Assembly: GCA_041390105.1 (NCBI GenBank)
Contig: JAWKQO010000002.1
Span: forward strand, 186,001 to 250,000
DNA: 64,000 nucleotides
Source of the DNA: Gemmatimonadota bacterium
GTDB lineage: Bacteria > Gemmatimonadota > Gemmatimonadetes > Longimicrobiales > Gaopeijiaceae
Reading direction: 5' to 3'
The position numbers and the translations under genes were made by a program. The notes under the pieces were generated by a model. It did not search any database. It was not told where the DNA came from and was given only the letters and a program-made list of their open reading frames with translations. Numbering within the stretch: the first letter of the stretch is position 1; every line of letters begins with the position of its first letter. Shown here piece by piece: positions 45,342 to 54,622 of the stretch.

Positions 45342-45559
45342 AGGTACTTGGCGGCCAGCGCCCGGTAGCGCTCGTCATCGAGTTCGGAGAGTCGGAAAGC
45401 GCCCTGCCAGCGGTCCACGAACCCTCCCGGTGGGCGAGTGGTCAGCCGGTCCAAAGCGGTTTCGATCAGCGACGAGAGGGAGACGCCCCGGCTGGCCGCA
45501 TAGCGCTTGGCCCGGGGGATCAGGTCCTCCTCCAGGGTGATGGTCACCTTCCGCTTCAT
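45338..45559 (-). CDS. Ribbon-helix-helix antitoxin for the adjoining PIN toxin
   Basis: 73 residues. RKVTITLEEDLIPRAKRYAA followed by SRGVSLSSLIETALDRL is a ribbon-helix-helix DNA-binding fold. The C-terminal half (VDRWQGAFRLSELDDERYRA) would wrap the toxin. It should bind the repeated TACGTA sites just upstream at 45582-45609. Confidence 0.85.
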   Translation of the reverse strand: MKRKVTITLEEDLIPRAKRYAASRGVSLSSLIETALDRLTTRPPGGFVDRWQGAFRLSELDDERYRALAAKYL

Positions 45560-45581
45560 TGGTCGGCCCGCAGCTCCAGAA

Positions 45582-45609
45582 GATACGTATCTTTATAATG
45601 ATGTACGTA
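45582..45609 (-). promoter_or_regulatory. Operator of the first toxin-antitoxin pair
   Basis: TACGTA occurs at 45584-45589 inside the perfect palindrome GATACGTATC (45582-45591) and again at 45604-45609, exactly 20 bases (two helical turns) apart. Between them the minus strand reads ATTATAAAG, a likely -10 region. This is the arrangement expected for ribbon-helix-helix autorepression. Confidence 0.7.
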
Positions 45610-45846
45610 TATTGAGCCCACGCCAAGTGGGCAGGGTCAGGAGTGGGGTCCCAGGCGAGCTACGCGGCGGACGTGCTACAGGCGCTGGGTGAGCGAAACT
45701 CCGCGCTCTGGTGGACGCCAACGATCTCGCCGCTGTACGTGATGCATTAGCTCGGTGTGCCGCCATGGAAATGATCCAATCCGCCACGCTCTGGCCCGGA
45801 CGGTTCTTCCGGCGGGGGCGGATGGTGCGGGCGCCGCGGTAGCCGG
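45610..45846. other. Non-coding stretch between toxin-antitoxin operator and amidohydrolase end
   Basis: One plus-strand frame ending at the stop near 45750 gives SYAADVLQALGERNSALWWT, which is protein-like but has no start or family match I can name. It may be a gene remnant. Nothing else is seen. Confidence 0.35.
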
Positions 45847-48800
45847 TCACCGGCCCGCCTCCGGCTCCACCCGCCACCACCACTGGGTGGGCAATGCCCG
45901 CTCTCGGGGCCAAACCTCGGTGAGCGTGTCTCCTTCGTAGAGCCGTCCGTTCTTCATCACGTAGCGGATGGACGTGCTGTTCTTCAGGTCGTCCAACGGG
46001 TTCCGGTCCAGCACCAGCAGGTCGGCCAGCTTGCCCGCTTCGATGGAGCCGATGTCGCCCGCCAGGCCGATGGCGTCCGCACTGGTGAGCGTGGCCATGC
46101 GCAGCGCGTCGTGGTTGTCCATGCCGCCCGAGGCCATCATCCACAGTTCCCAGTGGGTGCCGATGCCCTGCACCTCACCGTGGGAGCCAAGACCGAGTCG
46201 GCCGCCGGCCGCCATCCATTTGGTCAGCTGCGTGGCGTGCAGTGGGTGCACGTACTGGTCCTCTCGGTAGAACTGCGCGGTCTGCCACTTGTCCAACTCG
46301 TCGTGCGGGGTGAAGAAGCGCAGCTTCTCCATCTGGTCCACGTCCGTGTGGGTCAAGTAGTACTCACGACCGGAGGGGCCGCCGTACGCCACGATCAACG
46401 TGGGCGTATAGGTGATGCCGCTGAAGGTGCCGAGCCGTACCACATCTTCGAAGAACGGACTGATGGGAAGCGTGTGCTCGAGGCCCGGATAGCCGTCCTG
46501 CATCAGCGTGAGATTCATGGTGAAGTTTGAGCCACCTTCGGTCGTGGTGGTGAGCCCCAGCTCGCGCGCGGCCGTGATCACCCACTGGCGCACTTTGCGG
46601 TCGCCCGCCAGGTACTGCTTGATGGTCTGGGTGTTGTAGTGCTCCGAGTAGCGGCGCAGCACGTCACGTGCTTCATCGAGGCTCGAGATGTTGTCGGCGG
46701 AGAAGACGCCGGGACCCGTCGAGTACAGTCGTGGCCCGATGAGCTCGCCCAGCTCCATGCGGTCCGTGTAGGTGAGCACGTCTTCGGAGGACGTCTGGGG
46801 ATCCCGCTGCGTGGTGACCCCGTAGGCGAGCTGCGCCAGGAACTGCGAGACCTGGCTCCGGTGCACGCCCCAGGCCACCCAGGTGTGCGCGTGGATGTCC
46901 ACCAGGCCCGGCATGATGGTCTTACCGGACAGGTCACGAACGTCGGCGCCTTCCGGGATGGCGACACTACCACGGGGGCCCACGGCCATGATGCGATTGT
47001 CGCGGATCACGATGTCGCCTGAGGGGAGGATCTCGTCTCCCCGCATGGTGATGACGCGGGCACCGCTCAGCACCACGGTGCCGCGCGGCTTGTCCTTGAG
47101 CGCGGTGATCTCGACGTCGACGCGGGCCGCTTCGTAGACGGGGCCCTTCTTGTCAGCTCGCCGGGCGGAGTCCGCCGCCTGCTCGGGAGCGTCGGCCGCG
47201 GGTGCGCCCGCTGAGTCGGACGCGGCGCTGTCGCTCGGCTGGTCCGCGGCTGCGCGCGCCGCGACCACCGAATCGGCGATCAACGAGTCCGCACGCGCCA
47301 CGTCGTAGCGGAAGAAGCTCCGCCCGATCGAGTAGTAGGCGGTCGATCCGTCTTCACTCCATCCCACGAAGTCCCCTCCCACCCGCGTCAGCCGCCGCGT
47401 GGGCACCACGGATCCGGATGCAACCGACACCGTAGGTGCCACACCGCCCACTGGGGGCACGGTGATCAGGAACACGTTCCGGTTGGCCCGCACGATGGCG
47501 CGCTTGCCGTCCGGAGAGAGGACCACCTCGTCCGGGGTGGGCGGGCTGCCCGGACCAGGGCGGGCGGGAGCGGTCACTTTGACCAGCGTCTTGATGTCGG
47601 TGCCGTCCCACCGCATGGAGAGCAGCCCCTCCGAGCCCGCCCACACGTAGACGCGGTCGGGATCGGGGCCTGCGTGGGGAGCGTTCTGGGCTTCCTGCGT
47701 GGTGCCGCGTCCCACCCAGGTGATGCGGGTGGGCTGACCGCCCGTTGCGGGAAGCCACACGTACTCGAGCTCGGAGGCGGGCGAGTGCTGGCCGAAATCC
47801 TCCAGCGTGCGCATCCGGTGCATCCTGGAGCCGCGCACGGCCATGAGCCGCGAGCCGTCCTTCGAGTAGCTCAGCTTGTCGAAGAACGCCGACGTGGGGG
47901 TGAGCCGCTCGGGGTCGCCACCGGTGGTGCGGATGCGCCAGATGTCCCCGCCGGTCGAGTCGTTCCAACTCACGTAGGCGATGTAGCGGCCGTCCGGAGA
48001 CCAGACCGGTGCGTGCTCCACGTCGACGGACCGGGTGAGGCGGCGGGCGTCCCGAATCGTCGGGTGCATCGCGTTCCGCATATCGCCGGCGGCCGATAGA
48101 TCAGGTTCCTGATCTCCTCTGCCAGCGGGCGCCTGACGCTGTAGCTCAGGTTCCTGATCTCCGCCGCCGGCCGGAGATAGGTCCGGCAGATCGGCGATCC
48201 AGAGCCGGTCGAGCGCGGCGAACACCACGCGGCGGCCGTCCGGCGAGGGCCGTGCGCCGCGGATCTGCGACACCGTGAGCACCGAGTCGTTGATCGGGTA
48301 TTCGAACTTGGCCAGCGGGCCGAGCTCCTGCTGGACGCGGGCCGTGAACGGGATCTCGGTGGCCTCGCCAGACGGTACCTCCACGCGCCACAGCTTGCCG
48401 CCGTGGCTGGTGATCACCGCCCGGGAGTCGGCCGTGAACGCCGAGCCGGGATAGACGTCACGGTCCCGGAGTCCGCCCCCCTGGCTCTCGTCCCTCGCCA
48501 CGTCCATGAGCAGCCACGAATCCTGACCCGTCTCCAAGTCAAGGAGCTTGAGCCCCTCGCGGGCGTCGAAGCGGGTGGCGTACACCAACCATCTGCCGTC
48601 GGGACTGGGTAGCGGGCGGAACGCGCCCGCCAACTCGTGCGTGCGCACGCGCACCCGTCCGTTCTCACGGTCGAGCTGCCCGATCTGATAGGGCCCCACC
48701 CGACGAGCGGAGCTGCGCGGGGCGTGCTCCGGACCGAACTCGGGCTCCCAGTCCTCGGGACCCTGGCGCGCGACTTCGAACCCGCCGCCCAGGTCCCCGC

Positions 48801-49545
48801 GCAGGTTCACCCACACCATGCGCGGGTCGTCCCCGAAGGCGGCGCCGAAGTGCGTGGGCGGCGTGCCTTCACCGCCCTGACCGGTCACCTGCACGCCGGA
48901 GCCGCCGTCCACATGGTAGAGCCAGAGCTGGTTGCCCTTGTTGGCCATCACGTAGTCGCCGTCCGGCGTGAAGATGGGCGACATGTAGCTCTCGCGTTCG
49001 CCGGTGGTGAGCGCCCGGGCATTCTGCCCGTCCGCGTCCGCGATCCACAGGTTCTCCGAGCCGTTGCGGTCGCTTACGAACACCAGGTGGCGTCCGTCGC
49101 GCGAGTAGCGCGGCTGCATGTCGTACGCCTGCCCGCTGGTGATGCGTGTGGCCTCGCCCCCCGTCACCGGCAGCGTGTACAGGTCGCCCAGCAGCTCGAA
49201 CACGATGGTCTGTCCGTCCGGCGACAGATCCAACGAGATCCAGGTGCCTTCGTTGGTGGTGAACTCCAGCGTACGCGTGGTGATCAGCGGCAGTGCCTTG
49301 GCCTTGGCCGCGGCGCTGGAGGCACTGTCGTCCTGAGCGGGGGTCTGGGCGACGAGGGGTGGAGGGGCACAAAGCAGCGCGAGCGCCAAGACGGCGGGGA
49401 GGGCCGTCGCGGTCAGGCGGGCCGCCGACACACGGAAGTCAGCCGCGGAGAGAAGGGCGGCCGACCCGCGCGTGGCAGTCGCGGGCGGGAGGTCGAGCAA
49501 CCCGCGGAAGGCTGTCTCGGTCAGGGGGGCGGACGGTCGAGGCAT
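45847..49545 (-). CDS. Large secreted amidohydrolase with N-terminal PD40 (TolB-like) propeller
   Basis: 1232 residues from ATG 49545; the signal core TATALPAVLALALLCAPPP is unusually far in, about 40-60 residues from this start. The first 700 residues are WD40-like PD40 blades (SPDGQTIVFELLGDLYTLPV, YSRDGRHLVFVSDRNGSENL, WSPDGRYIAYVSWNDSTGGD). The last 400 residues are an amidohydrolase: GLVDIHAHTWVAWG (HxH), TTTEGGSNFTMN, GLEHTLPISPF and MKNGRLYEGDTL. Such fusions of about 1050-1100 residues are common in Gemmatimonadota and are exported; the substrate is unknown. Part of the excess is a repeat in the linker near residues 460-485 (SPAGGGDQEPELQRQAPAGR). Confidence 0.9.
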   Translation of the reverse strand: MPRPSAPLTETAFRGLLDLPPATATRGSAALLSAADFRVSAARLTATALPAVLALALLCAPPPLVAQTPAQDDSASSAAAKAKALPLITTRTLEFTTNEGTWISLDLSPDGQTIVFELLGDLYTLPVTGGEATRITSGQAYDMQPRYSRDGRHLVFVSDRNGSENLWIADADGQNARALTTGERESYMSPIFTPDGDYVMANKGNQLWLYHVDGGSGVQVTGQGGEGTPPTHFGAAFGDDPRMVWVNLRGDLGGGFEVARQGPEDWEPEFGPEHAPRSSARRVGPYQIGQLDRENGRVRVRTHELAGAFRPLPSPDGRWLVYATRFDAREGLKLLDLETGQDSWLLMDVARDESQGGGLRDRDVYPGSAFTADSRAVITSHGGKLWRVEVPSGEATEIPFTARVQQELGPLAKFEYPINDSVLTVSQIRGARPSPDGRRVVFAALDRLWIADLPDLSPAGGGDQEPELQRQAPAGRGDQEPDLSAAGDMRNAMHPTIRDARRLTRSVDVEHAPVWSPDGRYIAYVSWNDSTGGDIWRIRTTGGDPERLTPTSAFFDKLSYSKDGSRLMAVRGSRMHRMRTLEDFGQHSPASELEYVWLPATGGQPTRITWVGRGTTQEAQNAPHAGPDPDRVYVWAGSEGLLSMRWDGTDIKTLVKVTAPARPGPGSPPTPDEVVLSPDGKRAIVRANRNVFLITVPPVGGVAPTVSVASGSVVPTRRLTRVGGDFVGWSEDGSTAYYSIGRSFFRYDVARADSLIADSVVAARAAADQPSDSAASDSAGAPAADAPEQAADSARRADKKGPVYEAARVDVEITALKDKPRGTVVLSGARVITMRGDEILPSGDIVIRDNRIMAVGPRGSVAIPEGADVRDLSGKTIMPGLVDIHAHTWVAWGVHRSQVSQFLAQLAYGVTTQRDPQTSSEDVLTYTDRMELGELIGPRLYSTGPGVFSADNISSLDEARDVLRRYSEHYNTQTIKQYLAGDRKVRQWVITAARELGLTTTTEGGSNFTMNLTLMQDGYPGLEHTLPISPFFEDVVRLGTFSGITYTPTLIVAYGGPSGREYYLTHTDVDQMEKLRFFTPHDELDKWQTAQFYREDQYVHPLHATQLTKWMAAGGRLGLGSHGEVQGIGTHWELWMMASGGMDNHDALRMATLTSADAIGLAGDIGSIEAGKLADLLVLDRNPLDDLKNSTSIRYVMKNGRLYEGDTLTEVWPRERALPTQWWWRVEPEAGR
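48095..48162. repeat. In-frame palindromic repeat inside the amidohydrolase gene
   Basis: tcaggttcctgatctcc occurs at 48101-48117 and again at 48146-48162. The core ATCAGG-tt-CCTGAT is a hairpin. Both copies are flanked by related G/C-rich words (cgccggcggccgatag and cgccgccggccggagatag). On the coding strand they add GDQEPEL and GDQEPDL without breaking the frame. It looks like a small repeat inserted into the linker between propeller blades. Confidence 0.6.
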
Positions 49546-49708
49546 GGATGGATCCGGGTGGCTGGGGCCTTGGCTCGGCACGGGACTGGGGCAGAATCGG
49601 GCCGCTGGAGTGAGGCGGCAAGCAAAGGGGTCTACAGCGGAAGGCCGAGAGCGCCCGTTACCTTTCACGTGTCGGACTCAAGGCCCTGCAACGGCGGACT
49701 ACGCTGCG

Positions 49709-52231
49709 ATGAAACCTCGCGTCGCCCTGCTTCTGGGGTTCACGGCATGCTTCGCTTGCTCCGCCCCGCGTGACGAGGCGGGATGGCCGACCCTACGCAG
49801 CCCACTTCCCGCGGATCCTGGCCTCGAGGCCCGAGTCGAGGAGCTACTCGCTCGGATGAGCCTCGAGGAGAAGGTGGGGCAGATCATCCAGGCGGACGTT
49901 CGTCGGGTCAGTGCCGAGGACGTGCGGACCTATCATCTGGGTTCGGTGCTGAACGGGGGCGGCGGGTTCCCCAACGACGACAAGCACGCCACGGTCGGCG
50001 ATTGGCTCGCGCTGGCGGACATGATCCACGACGCCTCGGTGGACACCACGGGCGGCCGGGTGGGCATCCCCATCCTCTGGGGCGTCGACGCCGTGCATGG
50101 GCACAACAACGTCATCGGTGCCACGCTCTTCCCCCACAACGTGGGGCTGGGAGCGGCCCACGATCCGGACCTCATCCGCCGCATCGGGGAAGTGACAGCG
50201 CGTGAGATCCGAGTGACCGGTCACGATTGGAACTTCGGACCCACGGTCGCCGTGCCGCGCAACGGCCGCTGGGGCCGCGCCTACGAGGGGTACGCGGAGG
50301 ATCCGGACCTGGTCTCGGCGTACGCGGACGCGTTGGTTCGTGGACTGCAAGGCGAACCCGGCTCGCCCCAGTTCCTGGACGACGACCATGTCATCGCCAC
50401 CGCGAAGCACTTCCTGGGCGACGGCGCCACGGACGGCGGAACGGACCAGGGCGACGCGCTCGTGACGGAAGAGGAGCTCCGCACCATCCACGGGGCGCCC
50501 TACGTGACGGCGCTGCGGGCCGGCGTCCAGTCCGTGATGGCGTCCTTCAGCAGTTGGCATGGCGTGAAGATGCACGCCAACCGCGCGTTGCTGACGGACG
50601 TGCTCAAGGACACGCTCGGTTTCGATGGCGTGTTGGTGGGCGACTGGAACGCCCACGGTCAGATCCCGGGCTGTACGAACGAAAGCTGCGCGGCCACCAT
50701 CAACGCCGGCGTGGACGTGTTCATGGTGCCGGACGACTGGAAGGCGCTCTACGAGAACACGCTGGCCCAGGCGCGCGCCGGACAGATCCCAGCGGAGCGC
50801 CTGGACGACGCGGTGCGCCGGATCCTGCGGGTGAAGCTGCGCGCGGGCGTGTTCGATCGGGGTCGGCCCTCGAGTCGCCGCTACGCCGGAGACGAACGCG
50901 TGCTGGCTTCGCCCGAGCATCGCGCCGTCGCCCGGCAGGCGGTCCGGGAGTCGCTGGTCTTGCTCAAGAACAACGACGGGCTGCTGCCGTTGGCGCCCGG
51001 GCAGAGCGTATTGGTGACCGGAGACGGGGCGGACGACATCGGCAAGCAGTCAGGAGGGTGGACGCTGACCTGGCAGGGCACGGGGAACGTGAACACGGAC
51101 TTCCCCGGGGCCACCTCGATCTGGCAGGGCGTGCGCGCTGCCGTGGAAGCTGCAGGCGGCACGGCCCAACTCTCTCCCGACGGCTCGTTCGATCCCGCGC
51201 GGCCACCCGATGTGGCCCTGGTGGTCTTCGGAGAGGACCCGTACGCCGAGTTCCAGGGAGACCGTGAGAACGTCGACTATCCACGTCAAGGCAAATCCGA
51301 GTTGGACCTACAGCGTAGGCTGCGCACGGCCGGCGTGCCGGTGGTGGCCGTGTTCATCACGGGGCGGCCACTCTGGGTCAATCCCGAGCTCAACGCCGCT
51401 GACGCGTTCGTGGTCGCCTGGCTTCCGGGCTCCGAGGGCGGAGGCATCGCCGACGTGCTGTTCACGGACGCCGCCGGCTCGACCGTCCACGACTTCACGG
51501 GCCGGCTCTCGTTCTCCTGGCCGCGCACCCCGGACCAGTCCGTGCTCAACCGGGGAGATACGCTCTACGATCCACTGTTCGCCTATGGATACGGCCTGAG
51601 CTACGGAGAGGACGGGAACGTCCCCGAGCTCCCCGAAGACATCGGGACGGGGGTGGACACAGGGCCAGCGGTGCGGTTCTTCGCGGGCGGGCCGGTGGCC
51701 CCCTGGCGACTGGTGGTGCAGGCGGCCGATGGCAAGCGCATCGAAGCGTCGACCGGCACCACGGCCAGCCCCGGTAGCGAGCTGGTGGTGCGCGTCGAGG
51801 ATCGCCGCGTCCAGGAGGACGCCCGTGGCGTGGAGTGGGACGGCAGCGGCATTGGGCGCGTGGCACTGACGGGGCAGTCGAGCATGGACCTGAGTCAGGC
51901 CGCTGATGAGTCGATGGCGCTGGCCTTCGACGTCCGCATGGACCGGGCGCCCGAACGACCGGTTGCGTTGGTGGTGGCGCATGACAGCGGCGGAGGCGAC
52001 GTCGAGACCCGTCTGGAACTGACGCCGTTGCTCGCGGCCCTCCCGGTGGGCGAGTGGGCCACCCTGCGACTGCGGCTAGCCTGTCTTGAGGATGCAGGTG
52101 TGGACCTGCAGCAGGTCACGGTTCCCTGGGCGCTCGAGACGACGGGACCACTCGCGTTGGCGTTCTCGGACGTGCGCTTGGTCGATGAGGACGACGGTCT
52201 GGCCGAGTGTCCGGCGGTCTTGGAGAGGTAG
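49709..52231 (+). CDS. Glycoside hydrolase family 3 beta-glucosidase-like lipoprotein
   Basis: 840 residues from ATG 49709. The signal VALLLGFTACFAC gives a lipidated Cys. The TIM barrel carries IPILWGVDAVHGHNNVIGAT, GPTVAVPRNGRWGRAYEG, AKHFLGDGATDGGTDQGD and the nucleophile Asp312 in VLVGDWNAHG. The second domain (LVLLKNNDGLLPL, FGEDPYAEFQGDRENV) holds the acid/base region. The C-terminal 180 residues are a carbohydrate-binding-like beta sandwich (ExoP type). It is likely to release glucose from beta-glucans or oligosaccharides at the cell surface. It is divergent from the amidohydrolase. Confidence 0.93.
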   Translation: MKPRVALLLGFTACFACSAPRDEAGWPTLRSPLPADPGLEARVEELLARMSLEEKVGQIIQADVRRVSAEDVRTYHLGSVLNGGGGFPNDDKHATVGDWLALADMIHDASVDTTGGRVGIPILWGVDAVHGHNNVIGATLFPHNVGLGAAHDPDLIRRIGEVTAREIRVTGHDWNFGPTVAVPRNGRWGRAYEGYAEDPDLVSAYADALVRGLQGEPGSPQFLDDDHVIATAKHFLGDGATDGGTDQGDALVTEEELRTIHGAPYVTALRAGVQSVMASFSSWHGVKMHANRALLTDVLKDTLGFDGVLVGDWNAHGQIPGCTNESCAATINAGVDVFMVPDDWKALYENTLAQARAGQIPAERLDDAVRRILRVKLRAGVFDRGRPSSRRYAGDERVLASPEHRAVARQAVRESLVLLKNNDGLLPLAPGQSVLVTGDGADDIGKQSGGWTLTWQGTGNVNTDFPGATSIWQGVRAAVEAAGGTAQLSPDGSFDPARPPDVALVVFGEDPYAEFQGDRENVDYPRQGKSELDLQRRLRTAGVPVVAVFITGRPLWVNPELNAADAFVVAWLPGSEGGGIADVLFTDAAGSTVHDFTGRLSFSWPRTPDQSVLNRGDTLYDPLFAYGYGLSYGEDGNVPELPEDIGTGVDTGPAVRFFAGGPVAPWRLVVQAADGKRIEASTGTTASPGSELVVRVEDRRVQEDARGVEWDGSGIGRVALTGQSSMDLSQAADESMALAFDVRMDRAPERPVALVVAHDSGGGDVETRLELTPLLAALPVGEWATLRLRLACLEDAGVDLQQVTVPWALETTGPLALAFSDVRLVDEDDGLAECPAVLER

Positions 52232-52234
52232 GGC

Positions 52235-52900
52235 GGGGGCCACTGCAGCGGATCGGAGAGTCCGGGACCGGTCAAATAGCCACTACGAACACCGGTATCC
52301 TCGAGCGCCCCTGCCAGCAGATCGATCTGAGGACCGTCTGTGCTCTGAACGAAGCGAGTGTCTCCGGCACCGGGTGCCCAATAGTGTCTCAGCAGTACTG
52401 CTGGGAACGCGCCGATCGCGGCGCGCGGTCCCTGAGTCGGATCGGTCAGGTAGTCCCGCACCCGAAACGAGGTAGGGGCCCGGCGACTCCAGGCAGTTGA
52501 ACTGCGAGGCGACCTGGAACGCACAGCCTCCAGGAGCGGTCGCTTGCAGCCAACCGATGTCCGTAAGTGGGCTCGCTCCTTCGAGCACGAACAAGCGGAG
52601 GCGGCCCTGTGGTGACGTGGACAGCGAGCGGTCGAGCGAGGCGCGCAGCTGGCCGACGGACGGCGTCTCTAGGCGGCCGGCGCACCAGCGTCCGGCGTCC
52701 ACCTGGAGGGTGGCGTTGCCATCGGCGTCCAATCGAAAGCAAGCGTCCGCGTCCGCTCCCACTTCTGATTCCGCGCGGGCGACCAGCGTCCGGTCACCGC
52801 GGTCTCGCAGGGCCCGCAGTTGACGGTAGGCGTCGGAAGCGGCGCTGGTGGCGTGCGTGTCGGAGTCGTCGAGGAGGATGCGGGAGAGAAAGTCGGTCAT
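52235..52900 (-). pseudogene. Frameshifted conserved hypothetical gene
   Basis: From ATG 52900 the frame gives MTDFLSRILLDD and reaches APGGCAFQVASQFNCLE. It then turns into non-protein-like text. A +1 shift near 52480-52495 continues the protein: TSFRVRDYLTDPTQGPRAAI followed by LLRHYWAPGAGDTRFVQSTD. The two pieces together resemble a family I remember (ASQFNCLE, then DxTQGP and a RNYF-like phrase). No stop closes the second frame before the GH3 gene on the other strand, so the 3' end is also lost. Either a real pseudogene or a sequencing error; function unknown. It lies 8 bases downstream of the toxin. Confidence 0.7.
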
Positions 52901-52908
52901 GGCCGCCG

Positions 52909-53292
52909 CTACAGCGCTCCCATTCCGATCGCGCTCGCGACCTGTCCCTGGCGTGCATCCACCGTGGCGAACGTGAGCGCGGTGGGGTCAGGTGATACGA
53001 ACAGCGCACAGGCGACGTGCCATAGATCAGCGCCACGCAGGTACCCTGCGTCGAGCACCGTGGCGTACTCGGTGGTGAGCGGGCGGTCGGGCAGGATCCA
53101 ACTCAGCGACGTCAGGAGGGCGGGCTCGAACGGAACGTCCTCACGGACGAACGCGGCGCGCAGCTCGGCTTCCAGGAGATTGCTGGTCACGAGCTCGTCG
53201 AAGCCAGCCAACGTCCGAGCGAGTTCCTCGCCTCCACTTTCCCCGAAGGCGATGGCGACCAGCACCGAGGTGTCGAGGTACGCGAGCTTCAC
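52909..53292 (-). CDS. PIN-domain ribonuclease toxin (VapC type)
   Basis: 127 residues. LAYLDTSVLVAIAFGESGGE is the PIN start, ELVTSNLLEAELRAAFVRED holds the Glu, LRGADLWHVACALF the later Asp. Start overlaps the antitoxin stop as ATGA. It is 8 bases before the frameshifted gene on the same strand. Confidence 0.88.
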   Translation of the reverse strand: MKLAYLDTSVLVAIAFGESGGEELARTLAGFDELVTSNLLEAELRAAFVREDVPFEPALLTSLSWILPDRPLTTEYATVLDAGYLRGADLWHVACALFVSPDPTALTFATVDARQGQVASAIGMGAL

Positions 53293-53564
53293 TCGTCCCG
53301 CTCGGAGAGGAAGCGCTTCAGAGCGCCCTTCTTGCGTCGGACCAGCCCCAGTGAGGCCGCCCCTTCCGGGGCCCGCATCACCACGCCTTCGCCGGCCAGG
53401 CGATCCAGGCGAGTCGACAGGTCCTCGCCCTCGGGCTGGTACGGTCGGATCTCGGCGATCGGCTTGCCGTGATAGGACACGATCACGGTTCGCCCCTCCC
53501 GCACTTTACGCAGGACCTCGGAGAACCGGGCCTTGGCCTCGTACGTGGAGTAGGAATCGGGCAT
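53289..53564 (-). CDS. Phd/YefM-type antitoxin
   Basis: 91 residues. YSTYEAKARFSEVLRKVREG and VSYHGKPIAEIRPYQ are the standard Phd/YefM N-terminal fold. The C-terminal 40 residues (EGVVMRAPEGAASLGLVRRK) would cover the toxin. A repeated ACTAGT site is 10-30 bases upstream of the start. Confidence 0.9.
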   Translation of the reverse strand: MPDSYSTYEAKARFSEVLRKVREGRTVIVSYHGKPIAEIRPYQPEGEDLSTRLDRLAGEGVVMRAPEGAASLGLVRRKKGALKRFLSERDE

Positions 53565-53573
53565 GGGGATAAT

Positions 53574-53594
53574 CTAACTAGTCAGACTAGTCTT
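53574..53594 (-). promoter_or_regulatory. Operator of the second toxin-antitoxin pair
   Basis: The plus strand reads ctaactagtcagactagtctt: ACTAGT occurs twice, 9 bases apart, each a perfect six-base palindrome. It lies directly upstream of the Phd-type antitoxin start, in the place of an autoregulatory site. Confidence 0.68.
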
Positions 53595-53659
53595 GGCGAC
53601 GCCAAGGCGGGGTGGCGGGCCCGTCCATGTCTGGGTGGGACGTGGGATCTTGATGACGC

Positions 53660-54076
53660 CTACACCCCGATCACCGCGAGCCCCACAGCTTGAGCTGCGA
53701 GGCCCAGTGCGTTGTCGTGCGTAGCCATGACCAGATCGGCCTCGGTCTCCTCACGCCAGAGCATTGCGGTGGCCAGGTGAATCGCATCCAGAGTGCCAAG
53801 GGTGGTGGGAAGCGGAAGTGACGCCCGGTTCAGAATCGTGCGAGTGGGGTCCACCACGTGCATGGACTCGAACATCCGGATCAGGGCGCTTCGTCGCTCG
53901 GCGAGCACCGCGTCATCCAGGCCCTCGAGGAGTCGGAGCCGATCAAGGGTCCGCAGGCACTCGACTTCGGCCAACGAGCTCGTCACGCCCGTCTCGATCG
54001 TCCTCCACTGGGTGAGCCGGCCGGGCTGCCCCAGCACCATGCGGAGAAGGACGGAGGCATCCAGGTAGGCGATCAC
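53660..54076 (-). CDS. PIN-domain ribonuclease toxin (VapC type)
   Basis: 138 residues. IAYLDASVLLRMVLGQPGRL, SSLAEVECLRTL, TLDAIHLATAM and MATHDNALGLAAQAVGL give the PIN pattern in order. The start overlaps the antitoxin stop as ATGA. Confidence 0.9.
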   Translation of the reverse strand: MIAYLDASVLLRMVLGQPGRLTQWRTIETGVTSSLAEVECLRTLDRLRLLEGLDDAVLAERRSALIRMFESMHVVDPTRTILNRASLPLPTTLGTLDAIHLATAMLWREETEADLVMATHDNALGLAAQAVGLAVIGV

Positions 54077-54333
54077 CGCGTTCCGCGCTCCTCGATGAGG
54101 AGATCGACGATGTCCTTGCTCACTCGGAGCGGCTTGGGGAGCGGCACCGCCTTGAGCGCCGGGGCGCCCGGCAGGGGCTCGCGGATGGCCAAGCCGGGCC
54201 GTTGCTCGTACGGGACCAGCCGTGCCACCGGGCGATCCCGCGCGACCACCGTGATCGAGCGGCCCCCGCGAACGCGACGGAGGTAGTGGCTGAGTCGGGC
54301 CTTGAGCTCCGCAATGCCTGCCTGCTCGTCCAT
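54073..54333 (-). CDS. Phd/VapB-type antitoxin
   Basis: 86 residues when started at ATG 54333 (MDEQAGIAELKARLSHYLRR), preceded by TAAGG. The upstream ATG at 54360 would add nine residues that lie inside the operator and look non-coding. VVARDRPVARLVPYEQ completes the Phd fold. The C-terminus VSKDIVDLLIEERG contacts the toxin in relatives. Confidence 0.87.
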   Translation of the reverse strand: MDEQAGIAELKARLSHYLRRVRGGRSITVVARDRPVARLVPYEQRPGLAIREPLPGAPALKAVPLPKPLRVSKDIVDLLIEERGTR

Positions 54334-54345
54334 GACCTTACAATA

Positions 54346-54362
54346 GTCATAAGTGGTCATAA
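54346..54362 (-). promoter_or_regulatory. Operator of the third toxin-antitoxin pair
   Basis: GTCATAA occurs at 54346-54352 and 54356-54362 on the plus strand, exactly 10 bases apart, just upstream of the antitoxin start. The region is AT-rich against its surroundings. Confidence 0.6.
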
Positions 54363-54622
54363 TGGGGAGAGCGGGGGAGGCCCTGTGACGCGAATCCGAA
54401 AGCGCCGGAGCCTACCGCACGTTGGCCACCCCGAACATTCGAAGCGCGGGACGGGCGCGGGGATGGCCGCCTGAGCCACTCTCGACCACCGTCCGCCCCC
54501 AGGGGTAGAATCGACCGCTCCGTGCCCAGCCGGGGCGCTGCCATCCCCGTACCGGTCAGGCCCGTCCCGCGCCGACCACCGCCCGCGGACCACGGCCAGC
54601 CCATCACCACATCGAGCGATCC

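Noticed and set aside
45640..45751. Possible gene remnant giving SYAADVLQALGERNSALWWT
   Set aside because: Protein-like but with no start, no family and no partner; left as a note in the gap entry.
54334..54360. Upstream ATG of the third antitoxin
   Set aside because: It lies within the direct-repeat operator and the extra residues do not fit the antitoxin family; ATG 54333 is better.
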